The translations under genes and the position numbers were made by a program. The notes beneath the pieces were generated by a model, which worked only from the letters and a program-made list of their open reading frames with translations, ran no database searches and had not been told where the DNA came from. Shown piece after piece: positions 1-7,733 of a stretch of 64,000 bases of DNA. The stretch is from Sandaracinobacteroides sayramensis (lineage in GTDB: Bacteria > Pseudomonadota > Alphaproteobacteria > Sphingomonadales > Sphingomonadaceae). The stretch is from positions 63,505 through 127,504 of the forward strand of contig NZ_JAKLSQ010000004.1 in assembly GCF_022014495.1 (NCBI RefSeq), in the 5' to 3' direction. The first letter of the stretch is position 1; each line of letters starts with the position of its first letter.

Positions 1-29
1 AGGGCGCGGGCTTTCGGCAGGTCACCTTC

Positions 30-560
30 TCAGGCGAGCAGGGCGCGCAGCATCCAGGCGGTCTTTTCATGCACCTGCATGCGCTGCGTCAGCAGGTCGG
101 CGGTCGCTTCGTCGGACGCGGCGTCGGCGTGCGGGAACATTTCGCGCGCGGTGCGAACCACCGTCGCCTGGTCGGCCGCCAGTTGCGCGATCATTTCCGG
201 CGCGGTGGGAATGCCGTCGGCTTCCTTCACCGTCGAAAGCCGGGCGAACTCGCCATAGGTGCCGGGCGCATAGGCGCCCAGTGCGCGGATGCGCTCGGCG
301 ATCACGTCCACCGCGTCGGCCAGTTCGGTATATTGCGCCTCGAACATCAGGTGCAGCGTGTTGAACTGCGGGCCGGTGACGTTCCAGTGGAAATTATGCG
401 TCTTCAGATAGAGTGTGTAGGTGTCGGCGAGTAGGCGCGACAGACCGGCGGTGATCTGGTCGAGCTGCGCGGCCGGAATGCCGATGTCCAGCGCGGCGGC
501 GCTGGGGACCGCCTTCAGGGGCTTTTTCGCGCTTTCCTTCTTGGCTGACTTGCTGGCCAT
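30..560 (-). CDS. dps: Dps-family ferritin-like DNA-protecting protein
   Basis: Protein of 176 residues of the Dps/ferritin-like family, which forms dodecamers that oxidise and store iron and shield DNA from peroxide. The conserved helix region with [12 protein letters not shown] and the downstream D/E-rich helix ([12 protein letters not shown]) carry the inter-subunit ferroxidase ligands typical of Dps. The N terminus is Lys/Ala-rich ([16 protein letters not shown]), a positively charged tail like those used by some Dps proteins to bind DNA. The frame is open further upstream, but the ATG at 560 is preceded by an aagaggag Shine-Dalgarno at proper spacing, so I start there. It stands alone, and the next gene to the right is also leftward but separated by about 90 bases. 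Function is known for the family; DNA binding of this tail is inferred. Confidence 0.93.
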   Translation of the reverse strand: MASKSAKKESAKKPLKAVPSAAALDIGIPAAQLDQITAGLSRLLADTYTLYLKTHNFHWNVTGPQFNTLHLMFEAQYTELADAVDVIAERIRALGAYAPGTYGEFARLSTVKEADGIPTAPEMIAQLAADQATVVRTAREMFPHADAASDEATADLLTQRMQVHEKTAWMLRALLA

Positions 561-651
561 GACATGCTCCTCTTCTTTTTTCGGAAATGCTCCCAGTCGA
601 AATGGGAACAGGTGGTGAAAGTTCCATCCAGGGTTCCGCTGGCACGGCCTT

Positions 652-1899
652 TTATCGCACGTCGAACGCGGTGACGGAACTGCCGGTCGCACGGCAATCC
701 ATGGTCATCTGCTGGCTGTGCTCGGGCCAGGTGCCGGTCAGCCGGGCGAGGATCAGCCAGCCCTGGCCGGAACGCTCCGCCCGGTCGATCGAGTCCAGCC
801 GAACCGCCGTGCCGCCGGTGCTGCCCACCTGCCGCGCCGCTTCCTTCAGGCAGGCCTCGCCGGACGTGCGCGCGTCGGACGGGAATTTGTTGAGATCGGC
901 CGTCAGCTTCGCGTTGCCGGACGCGGCGGAGGCGGAGCGGCTGTTGCTGCTCTTCCCCGCGGCCGCCAGCAGCGCGATCAATCCGGCCGCCAGCGCCACG
1001 CCGCCGATCACCGCGCCGGTGTCCGACCCGCCGCCGCCGCCCGAGGTGTCGCCGCTGACATTGCCATAGCCGTAGCCGAAGCGCGCCTGGCAGCCATTGT
1101 CCACCCAGATGCCGCTGCGGTCATAGCCCCAGCTGCGGCCGCGCGTGCAGCTGGACGAGGAGAATTGCCGCAGCATCTCCACCCGGTTCTGGGTGTTGAC
1201 CGAGCAGCGGCGGTAGCGGTTGTCGTTCGAGCGGCACTCCGTCTGGCCGGCGAAACCGCTGTTGTTGTTCCAGCCGCCGTTGTTCCAGTCGTCCCCGCCG
1301 CTGTTGCCATAGCCGTAGCCGAAGCGGGCCTGGCAGCCGTTGCGCACGATGATGCTGTTCTGGGTGTAGCGCCAGGTCGAGCCTTCGATGCAGCGCGCGC
1401 TGCTGTATTGCTGCAGCATCACCACGCGGTTGCGCGTGGTGGCCGGGCAGGTCTGCTGGCGGTTGTCGCGGCTGCGGCAGGTGATTTCGCCGGCGAAGCC
1501 GCTGCCCTGCCCGCCACCGTTGCCGCCCCCGTTCCAGCCGCCGCCCGAATAGCTGACGACTTCGAACGTGCCGCCGCAGCCGTTCGACACCCAGAGGTCG
1601 TTGCCGCGCCGGCCCCAAGTGCTGCCTTCGCGGCAGCGGCCGCTGCGATCCGGCCCGACGAAGGAAACCGACTGGGTGTTGGGCGGCAGATCGCATGTGC
1701 GCGTGCCGCTGTTGCCCGACGCGCAGTTGATCCGCATCGTGTTGCGGCCGCCCTGCGCCAGCGCCGGGGCGGCGCCGAAGGCAAGGGCGATCGGGGCGAG
1801 GGCGATGGGGGCGAGCGCGGGAAGCGGCAGAGGGGCCATTTGCGCCACCGCGACGGCCGCCGCCACACCCAGGTTCAAGCTCTTGCTATGCGCCGGCAT
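652..1899 (-). CDS. Secreted protein with three DUF3011 repeats
   Basis: 415 residues. An N-terminal signal peptide (hydrophobic, ending about ALAQ, residue 49) is followed by three Cys-containing DUF3011-type repeats at roughly residues 53-120, 135-200 and 215-280. Each has the pattern 'I/E-C-x-S-x-(D)N-R-x-x-x-C ... C-x-x-G-x-x-W ... NGCQARF'. Gly/Asn/Trp-rich linkers separate the repeats. A hydrophobic helix ([20 protein letters not shown], about residues 293-312) precedes a C-terminal domain with two further Cys. The DNA of repeats 2 and 3 is visibly duplicated (the stretches at about 1061 and 1306 are near-identical), which suggests recent internal duplication. DUF3011 has no firmly established biochemical role; export to the periplasm or envelope is the only safe inference. 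Confidence 0.8.
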   Translation of the reverse strand: MPAHSKSLNLGVAAAVAVAQMAPLPLPALAPIALAPIALAFGAAPALAQGGRNTMRINCASGNSGTRTCDLPPNTQSVSFVGPDRSGRCREGSTWGRRGNDLWVSNGCGGTFEVVSYSGGGWNGGGNGGGQGSGFAGEITCRSRDNRQQTCPATTRNRVVMLQQYSSARCIEGSTWRYTQNSIIVRNGCQARFGYGYGNSGGDDWNNGGWNNNSGFAGQTECRSNDNRYRRCSVNTQNRVEMLRQFSSSSCTRGRSWGYDRSGIWVDNGCQARFGYGYGNVSGDTSGGGGGSDTGAVIGGVALAAGLIALLAAAGKSSNSRSASAASGNAKLTADLNKFPSDARTSGEACLKEAARQVGSTGGTAVRLDSIDRAERSGQGWLILARLTGTWPEHSQQMTMDCRATGSSVTAFDVR

Positions 1900-2056
1900 T
1901 CCAATTCCTTTGGCAAGGTCATTCGTTCCGGCCCAGAATAGGCCATGGGCAAAAGCCGTCCAACCCGATTCTGCGCCCCCGGTTGAGGCGAAACGCCGGG
2001 ACGGCTAACGAGACGCGATCGAGCGGCCTTGGCGGGCTGCCCCAGGAGACAGGAAT

Positions 2057-3778
2057 TTGGACGTTTTTCAGCGGTTCGAGGCAGTGGTCGCCGACCAAGT
2101 TGCGGCGCTTGTGGCGGAAGGGACGATTCCGGCCGAGGCGGCGGGCGCGGCGATCGTGCTGGAGCCCCCGCGCGACGCCAGCCATGGCGACCTTGCCACC
2201 AACGCCGCGCTGGCGCTGGCGAAGCCCGCCCGCATGAACCCGCGCGAGCTGGCGACGCTGATCGGCCTGAAGCTGGCGCGCCACCCGGAGATCGCCACGG
2301 CCGAGGTCGCCGGCCCCGGCTTCATCAACCTGACGCTGGAGGAAGGCGTCTGGCGCTCCGAACTGGCGCGAATCCTTTCCGAGGGGCCCGATTACGGCCG
2401 GGGCGAAGCGGCGATCGAGACGCTGCCGGTGAATGTGGAATATGTCTCCGCCAACCCGACCGGGCCGATGCACATGGGGCATTGCCGCGGCGCGGTGGTG
2501 GGCGACGCGCTGGCCAGCCTGCTGGCCTTTGCCGGGCACCAGGTGACGCGCGAATATTATGTGAACGACGCCGGCGGGCAGGTGGATGTGCTCGCCCGCT
2601 CGGCGCATCTGCGGTACCGTGAGGCGCTGGGCGAAGCCATCGAGATTCCCGAAGGGCTCTACCCCGGCGACTATCTGCAGCCGGTGGGCAAGGCGCTGGC
2701 GGCCGAATTCGGCGACCGCTATGCGGCCGCCCCCGAAAGCGAATGGCTGGTGCCGTTCCGCGCCCGCGCCGTCGCCGCGATGATGGAGATGATCCGCGGC
2801 GACCTCGCGCTGCTGGGGATCCACCACGACATCTTCTCGTCGGAAGCCGCGCTTCTCGCCTCCGGCGCGCCGCAGCGGGCCGAGGCGGAATTGCGCGCCC
2901 GCGACCTGATCTACGACGGCGTGCTGCCGCCGCCCAAGGGCGAGACGCCGGACGACTGGGAGCCGGTGGAACTGCCGCTGTTCCGCTCGACCGCCTATGG
3001 CGACGACATCGACCGGCCGATCCGCAAGTCGAACGGGCAATGGACCTATTTCGGCAACGACATGGCCTATCACGCCGAAAAGGCGCGGCGCTCCTCCGCC
3101 CTCGTCAACATCTGGGGCGCCGACCATGCTGGCACGGTGAAGCGGATCGAGGCGGCGGTCGAGGCGCTGACCCATGGCGAGAAACGGCTGGACGTGAAGC
3201 TGGTGCAGATGGTGCGCCTGTTCCGTGGCGGTGAGCCGGTGAAGATGTCGAAGCGCGCCGGCAATTTCGTGACGCTGGCCGATGTGGTGCGGGAAGTGGG
3301 GCGCGACGTGGTGCGCTTCATGATGCTGACCAAGCGCCCGGAGGCCATGCTGGACTTCGACTTCGCGCATGTGGTGGAGCAGTCGCGCGAGAATCCGGTC
3401 TTCTATGTGCATTACGCCCATGCGCGCATTTCCTCGGTGCTGAGGAAGGCCTCCGAACTGGCGCTGCCGGTGCCCGAGCTTTCGCGGCTGGACGCCGACG
3501 AGCTGGGGCTGGCGAAGCTGGCGGCGCAATGGCCGCGCCTGGTGCGGCAGGCCGCCGCCGCCCGCGAGCCGCACCGAATCGCCTTCTACCTCGCCGATCT
3601 GGCGGGCGGTTTCCACAGCCTGTGGAACCGGGGCAACGACGACCCCGCCTTCCGCCTGCTGCGCGAGGACGACCCGCAGCTGACCGCCGCCCGGCTGGAG
3701 CTGGCGCGGGCGGTGGCGCAGGTGATCCGCACCGCGCTTTCGGTGATGGGCGTGACCGCCGCCGAGGAGCTTCGCTGA
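2057..3778 (+). CDS. argS: Arginine--tRNA ligase
   Basis: 573 residues, class I arginyl-tRNA synthetase, which charges tRNA-Arg in the cytoplasm. The HIGH-type signature is HMGH at residues 139-142, following the NPTGP stretch. The KMSKS-type loop is KMSKRAG from residue 396. An N-terminal Add1-like domain and a C-terminal anticodon-binding DALR domain (ending VIRTALSVMGV) are recognisable, and the length is normal. The start is a TTG with aggag/aggaa Shine-Dalgarno sequences 5-13 bases upstream; no in-frame ATG lies closer to the conserved N terminus. The downstream SPOR gene overlaps its stop (TGATG), so the two are translationally coupled. Confidence 0.97.
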   Translation: MDVFQRFEAVVADQVAALVAEGTIPAEAAGAAIVLEPPRDASHGDLATNAALALAKPARMNPRELATLIGLKLARHPEIATAEVAGPGFINLTLEEGVWRSELARILSEGPDYGRGEAAIETLPVNVEYVSANPTGPMHMGHCRGAVVGDALASLLAFAGHQVTREYYVNDAGGQVDVLARSAHLRYREALGEAIEIPEGLYPGDYLQPVGKALAAEFGDRYAAAPESEWLVPFRARAVAAMMEMIRGDLALLGIHHDIFSSEAALLASGAPQRAEAELRARDLIYDGVLPPPKGETPDDWEPVELPLFRSTAYGDDIDRPIRKSNGQWTYFGNDMAYHAEKARRSSALVNIWGADHAGTVKRIEAAVEALTHGEKRLDVKLVQMVRLFRGGEPVKMSKRAGNFVTLADVVREVGRDVVRFMMLTKRPEAMLDFDFAHVVEQSRENPVFYVHYAHARISSVLRKASELALPVPELSRLDADELGLAKLAAQWPRLVRQAAAAREPHRIAFYLADLAGGFHSLWNRGNDDPAFRLLREDDPQLTAARLELARAVAQVIRTALSVMGVTAAEELR

Positions 3779-4701
3779 TGGCGAAGCAGCCCTCCGGAAG
3801 GGGCGGGCCTTCGCCGCGCGCCGACGCCACGCGGCGCGGGCGCGGCTGGGAGGATGAGGCGCCCGCGCCGCGCAACCGCAGGCCGGCCGAGCCGGAGCCC
3901 TGGCTGGACGAGGGCGAATATGAAGAGGACGAGGCCCGGGTCCACACGCTGATCGGGCGGCGGATGCTGTTCGGCCTGCTGTTCCTGCTGGGCGTGCTGA
4001 CGATCGGTGTGGTGGTGGGCATCCTGCTGGTGTCGAAGCGCGAAAGCGCGCCGATCGACGTGCCCGGGGTGGGCGAGGCGGTGCCGGTGCTGACTTCGCC
4101 CGGCCCGTGGAAGGTGCCGCCGAGCGGTCCGGATGTGGATGGCGTTCCGGTCGAGGGCCAGGGCCAGGTGCTGTTCGGAACCGGCGACGGCCGGGAAACG
4201 GAAGCGAGGATCGCGCTCGATTCGCTGCCGGAAGACCCGCTGCCCCGGCCGGTCGGCGAGATCGTCGAGGAAGGCGTGCCGGTCAGCAACGAGATTCCGC
4301 TCGAAGCCCCGCCCGTGGTGGAGCCCGCGCCCGTTCCGGCGCCGCCGCCGGCAAGGCCGAAGGCCTCCGACACGGTGGTGCCCAAGGAGGCGCCGGTGAA
4401 GAAGCCGGTGACCCCCAAGGTCATCTATCCGCCCGAGCCGGCGGAAAAGCCTGCCTCCGGCGGCGGTGGACAGGTGCTGCAACTGGGCGCCTTCTCCAGC
4501 GAGGCCCGGGCGCGCACGGCCTTCAAGGAATTGTCGGGTCGCTATGCCTATCTTTCCGGGATGGAGCCGCACATCGTGCCGGTGGCGAGCGACGGAAAGA
4601 CGCTCTACCGCCTGCGCGCCACCGCCGCCAGCCCGGCGGACGCGCGGAACATCTGCGGCCGGCTGAAGGTGGCGGGCGAGGCCTGTTCGGTGGTGAATTA
4701 G
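3778..4701 (+). CDS. SPOR-domain membrane protein
   Basis: 307 residues. A charged cytoplasmic N terminus (about 1-61) is followed by one transmembrane helix (about 63-86, MLFGLLFLLGVLTIGVVVGILL), a long Pro/Glu-rich periplasmic linker (to about residue 220), and a C-terminal SPOR domain beginning VLQLGAFSSEARARTAF. SPOR domains bind denuded septal peptidoglycan, so a cell-division or septal wall role is likely. The ATG overlaps the argS stop by one base. In sphingomonads I recall argS-SPOR usually being followed by nagZ, scpAB and tat genes. Here the run ends at a palindromic repeat. Confidence 0.9.
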   Translation: MAKQPSGRGGPSPRADATRRGRGWEDEAPAPRNRRPAEPEPWLDEGEYEEDEARVHTLIGRRMLFGLLFLLGVLTIGVVVGILLVSKRESAPIDVPGVGEAVPVLTSPGPWKVPPSGPDVDGVPVEGQGQVLFGTGDGRETEARIALDSLPEDPLPRPVGEIVEEGVPVSNEIPLEAPPVVEPAPVPAPPPARPKASDTVVPKEAPVKKPVTPKVIYPPEPAEKPASGGGGQVLQLGAFSSEARARTAFKELSGRYAYLSGMEPHIVPVASDGKTLYRLRATAASPADARNICGRLKVAGEACSVVN

Positions 4702-4715
4702 GTCGGGGATTCATA

Positions 4716-4844
4716 TTCCCTTCGTCACCCCGGGCTTGACCCGGGGTCCAGCTTTCCCACCAGCGTGGGGAAAAAGCGGGATCCCGGGTCAAGCCCGGGA
4801 TGACGGAAACATATCCATTACTTGTATGAGTTTTGAACCTGGAG
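4716..4844. repeat. Palindromic intergenic repeat, copy 1
   Basis: A long inverted repeat, 'caccccgggcttgacccggg' (from 4726) paired with 'cccgggtcaagcccgggatg' (up to about 4803), enclosing a short spacer. Its 5' flank, inner arm and right flank (aaacatatccattacttg... gaacctggag) are shared with copy 2 at 7558-7697. The two copies therefore form one dispersed element of about 130 bp, not just similar hairpins. It lies between convergent genes and could serve as a bidirectional terminator. Its right end overlaps the 3' end of the TusA-like gene. Confidence 0.85.
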
Positions 4845-5060
4845 CACTCGGACGCGGAAGCGCCCGCCACCCGCTTCCAGCAAGGCCCAGCCGCGTTCGG
4901 CGCAGAGGGCCGGGATGTCGCGTTCGGCCGCCGGGTCGTCGGCGCGCAGCTCATAGTCCCCCGCCCCGCCCTCGCGCACGGCGCGGGCCAGCCGCAAGGC
5001 CGGCAGCGGGCATCTGAGGCCGCGCGCCTCCACCGGCGCCTTGATGGTTCGTGGCTGCAT
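4818..5060 (-). CDS. TusA-family sulfurtransferase-like protein
   Basis: 80 residues. The TusA/SirA fold signature is clear: an E/DARGLRCPLPALRLARA segment with the sulfur-carrying Cys17 in a C-P-L-P motif, then a beta strand (YELRADDP) and a C-terminal strand. TusA proteins relay persulfide sulfur, for example for tRNA thiolation or molybdenum cofactor assembly; which pathway this one serves cannot be told. The last residues and the TAA stop are encoded inside the palindromic repeat at 4716-4844, so the C-terminal tail (about VQNSYK) is probably a by-product of the repeat insertion. The start ATG at 5060 has only a weak Shine-Dalgarno. Confidence 0.85.
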   Translation of the reverse strand: MQPRTIKAPVEARGLRCPLPALRLARAVREGGAGDYELRADDPAAERDIPALCAERGWALLEAGGGRFRVRVLQVQNSYK

Positions 5061-5184
5061 CCCGGCAGGCCATAGACCGGAAACCGCGTGCGGGGGAATG
5101 AAATCGCCCCGGAAGGCCGACGCCCGGCCTATGTGACGCCGGCGCGATTGACCGTGGCGAAAGGCGCGGCCAGAGGAGAAGACC

Positions 5185-5670
5185 ATGAGCCAGGAACAGC
5201 TTCTTCTCCTCGCCGGCCTGCTGCTGCTTGCACTGGCCGTTTTCGTGGCCTTCCGCCTGATCGGCCGAGCGAAAGCCGCGCCGCCGCCGGTCGAGGTGGC
5301 CGAACAGGCGCCTCCCCCCGCCGCCGCGCCGCCCCTCGCACCGGCCGCCGACACCCCCTCCCCCTTCCTGCCGGCGCCCGAGGGCGAGGCGGACGACCTT
5401 TCCCGCATCAAGGGGATCGGCCCCAAATTGTCGGCGCGCCTGAAGGAGCTTGGGGTGTTCCATTACCGGCAGATCGCCGGCTGGACGCCCGAGCAGATGG
5501 CGCTGGTGGATTCCGAACTCGGCCAGTTCCAGGGCCGGCCCGAGCGGGACCAGTGGCAATCGCAGGCACGCCTCCTCGCCTCGGGCGATGTGAAGGCCTA
5601 TGAACGCGCGCACGGCAAGCTGGGGCCGGACAAACCAGGCCCGGGCGACGCGACCGGCGGCGGCGCTTGA
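5185..5670 (+). CDS. Membrane-anchored helix-hairpin-helix protein
   Basis: 161 residues. An N-terminal transmembrane helix (about 5-25, QLLLLAGLLLLALAVFVAFRL) is followed by a Pro/Ala-rich linker and a C-terminal domain (about 90-145) with DDLSRIKGIGPKLSARLKELGV. This is the H3TH/HhH module of the 'predicted 5' DNA nuclease' family (COG3743-like). A similar module is often fused to other proteins in alphaproteobacteria. The K-G-I-G-P-K loop is the classic nucleotide-backbone-binding hairpin. Nuclease activity is not supported by any catalytic motif, so DNA or RNA binding near the membrane is only an inference. The ATG at 5185 has ggagaag upstream. The stop overlaps the TTG of the next gene. 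Confidence 0.82.
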   Translation: MSQEQLLLLAGLLLLALAVFVAFRLIGRAKAAPPPVEVAEQAPPPAAAPPLAPAADTPSPFLPAPEGEADDLSRIKGIGPKLSARLKELGVFHYRQIAGWTPEQMALVDSELGQFQGRPERDQWQSQARLLASGDVKAYERAHGKLGPDKPGPGDATGGGA

Positions 5671-6911
5671 CGGGGGCCGAGGGCGCCCCTTCCATCCCGC
5701 GCGGGCCGCTCGCCTTCATCCTGCTGACCGTCCTGATGGACGTGATCGGTTTCGGCCTCATCGTGCCGGTGCTGCCGACGCTGGTGTCCGAACTCGGGCA
5801 TGTGGGCCTGAGCGACGCCGCCGGGATCGGCGGCTGGATCATCATGTCCTACGCCTTGGCGCAGTTCATCTTCTCGCCCGTGCTCGGCGGCCTGTCGGAC
5901 GCCTACGGGCGGCGGCCGGTGCTGCTGATCTCCATGGGCGGCTTCGCCGTCAACATGCTGATCACCGCGTTTGCGCCCGTGCTGTGGCTGTTGTTCGTCG
6001 GCCGGATCCTTGCCGGGATCACCGGCGCCAGCATCGCCACCGCCAACGCCTATATCGCCGACATCACCCCGCCGCAGCGGCGGGCGCAGACCTTCGGCCT
6101 GCTGGGCGTGGCCTTCGGGCTGGGCTTCGCGCTGGGGCCGGCCATCGGCGGACTGATCGGCGCCCTGGACCCGCGTTGGCCCTTCCTGGTGGCGGCCGCC
6201 ATGGCGGGCTGCAACATGCTGATGGGCATCTTCCTGCTGCCCGAAAGCCTGCCGCCCGAACGCCGCCGGCCGTTCGACTGGCGGCGCGCCAATCTGGTGG
6301 GCAGCCTGCGCCAGCTGGGGCGGCTGGGCGGCAAGCTCAGGCGGCTGGCGCTGGTCTATTTCCTGTGGATGCTGGCGCTGCAATCGCTGCACGGAATCTG
6401 GAGCTACATCGCCGCCTATCGCTATGGCTGGACTCCGTTCGGGATCGGCCTTTCGCTGACCTTCGTCGGTGTGCTGGCGATCCTGGTGAACGGGCTTTTC
6501 GTGCGCCGCAGCGTGAAATGGCTGGGGGAATGGCGCACGGCGCTGCTGGGCATCGCCGGCGGCACGCTGGCCTATATCGTCTATTTCTTCGCCGACCGGC
6601 CGGAACTGGCCTATGCCGGCCTGACGATCGGCGCCATCGGCGGGCTGACGGTGCCGGCCTTGCAGGCGCTGATGACGGAAAATGCGCCACCCAACGCCCA
6701 GGGCGAGCTTCAGGGCGCGCTCGCCACGCTGTCGTCGCTCACCATCATATTGGGGCCGCTGCTGTTCGCCCGGGTGTTCACGCATTTCTCCGGCGAGGAT
6801 GCCGCCGTCCACGCGCCGGGCATGCCGTTCCTGCTGTCCGTGCTGCTGGCCAGCGCCGCGCTTCTGCTGCTGCTGTGGAACCGGCCCGGGCGGGAGAGGC
6901 TGGCCGAGTGA
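5667..6911 (+). CDS. TetA-like MFS efflux transporter
   Basis: 414 residues, 12 predicted membrane helices, drug:H+ antiporter-1 (TetA/TCR) branch of the major facilitator superfamily. The N-terminal helix MDVIGFGLIVPVLPTLV is characteristic, and motif A is present as GGLSDAYGRRPVLL in loop 2-3. Substrate cannot be assigned; many chromosomal TCR-family members do not give tetracycline resistance. The start is a TTG at 5667 whose last two bases overlap the previous stop (TTGA). The 3' end overlaps the next gene by GTGA, so HhH protein, pump and thioredoxin-fold protein are a coupled trio. Confidence 0.9.
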   Translation: MTGAEGAPSIPRGPLAFILLTVLMDVIGFGLIVPVLPTLVSELGHVGLSDAAGIGGWIIMSYALAQFIFSPVLGGLSDAYGRRPVLLISMGGFAVNMLITAFAPVLWLLFVGRILAGITGASIATANAYIADITPPQRRAQTFGLLGVAFGLGFALGPAIGGLIGALDPRWPFLVAAAMAGCNMLMGIFLLPESLPPERRRPFDWRRANLVGSLRQLGRLGGKLRRLALVYFLWMLALQSLHGIWSYIAAYRYGWTPFGIGLSLTFVGVLAILVNGLFVRRSVKWLGEWRTALLGIAGGTLAYIVYFFADRPELAYAGLTIGAIGGLTVPALQALMTENAPPNAQGELQGALATLSSLTIILGPLLFARVFTHFSGEDAAVHAPGMPFLLSVLLASAALLLLLWNRPGRERLAE

Positions 6912-7555
6912 GGAAAGCGCCGCCCGTTTCCCGGCGCGAGCTGGTCGTGCTGGGCGGGTTGCTCGGCGCCGGCGCCCTTGGCCTGACCGCCCTGCGGCGA
7001 ACGCAGCCCATCGGCCTCGTCGTCGAGGACAGCCCCGTGCTCGCCCGCGCGCTGGCGGAGCCGGGGCCGGAGGGCGGCAATCCGGAGGGCGGCGTCACCC
7101 TGATCGTCTTCACCGATTTCAACTGCGGCGCCTGCCGCCGCGCCCATCCCGAGATGCTGCGGGCGGTGGAAGCCGACGGCGATGTGAAGCTGCGTTTCCT
7201 CGACTGGCCGATCTTCGGAGACGACAGCCGCTCCGCCGCGCGCGCGGCGATCGCGGCGGACGCGCAGGGGCTTTACCTGCCCGTCCATTCCGCGCTGATG
7301 CAAGGCGGACGGGCGGACGGGCCGGCGGCGGAAGCGGCGCTGGAAGCCGCCGGCGGCGATGTCGAGGCATTGCGCGCGGCGCTGGAACGCGAAGGCGCGC
7401 GGATCGAGGGGCAGTTGAGCCGCAACGCCGTCCACGCCTTCGCGCTGGGGCTGGGCGGCACGCCGGGGCATTTGGCGGGGCGCGTGCTGGTGCGCGGCGC
7501 CGTGCCCGAAAGGGATTTCCGCCGCGCCATCGAGCGAGCGCGGAAGCTCGCCTAG
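6908..7555 (+). CDS. DsbA-family thiol-disulfide protein
   Basis: 215 residues. It begins with a basic stretch followed by a hydrophobic helix (LVVLGGLLGAGALGLTAL, residues 12-29), a signal peptide or anchor, so the domain acts in the periplasm. The thioredoxin-fold active site is C73-G-A-C76 in TDFNCGACRRAHPEM, and a cis-Pro-type loop appears as LGGTPGHLAG near the C terminus. Members of this family oxidise or isomerise disulfides in exported proteins. The GTG start overlaps the MFS stop (GTGA). A decayed fragment similar to residues about 144-165 lies at 31331-31412. Confidence 0.85.
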   Translation: MRKAPPVSRRELVVLGGLLGAGALGLTALRRTQPIGLVVEDSPVLARALAEPGPEGGNPEGGVTLIVFTDFNCGACRRAHPEMLRAVEADGDVKLRFLDWPIFGDDSRSAARAAIAADAQGLYLPVHSALMQGGRADGPAAEAALEAAGGDVEALRAALEREGARIEGQLSRNAVHAFALGLGGTPGHLAGRVLVRGAVPERDFRRAIERARKLA

Positions 7556-7557
7556 GT

Positions 7558-7697
7558 CTTCCCTTCGTTACCCCGGGCCTGACCCGGGGTCCGGCTTTCT
7601 TCCTAGAGCGCAGCGCCGGCAGAAAAGCTGGCCCCCGGGTCAAGCCCGGGGTGACGGGAAAATATCTCTATTGCTTCCATGGGTTCTCAACCCAGGA
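7558..7697. repeat. Palindromic intergenic repeat, copy 2
   Basis: Second copy of the element at 4716-4844. It has the arms 'accccgggcctgacccgggg' and 'cccccgggtcaagcccgggg', and the same outer flanks (ttcccttcgt at left; aaaatatctctattgcttccatg... ctcaacccagga at right). The inner spacer differs. As with copy 1 it lies between convergent genes. Confidence 0.85.
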
Positions 7698-7698
7698 A

Positions 7699-7723
7699 AA
7701 GGGGCGGCGCGGCGCCGCCCCTT
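7699..7723 (-). terminator. Rho-independent terminator of the D-peptide operon
   Basis: Read leftward: AAGGGGCGGCG, a 3-base loop, CGCCGCCCCTT, then TTCC. It is an 11-bp GC-rich stem 11 bases past the receptor stop, directly abutting palindromic repeat copy 2. Confidence 0.8.
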
Positions 7724-7733
7724 CTGCATCCGG

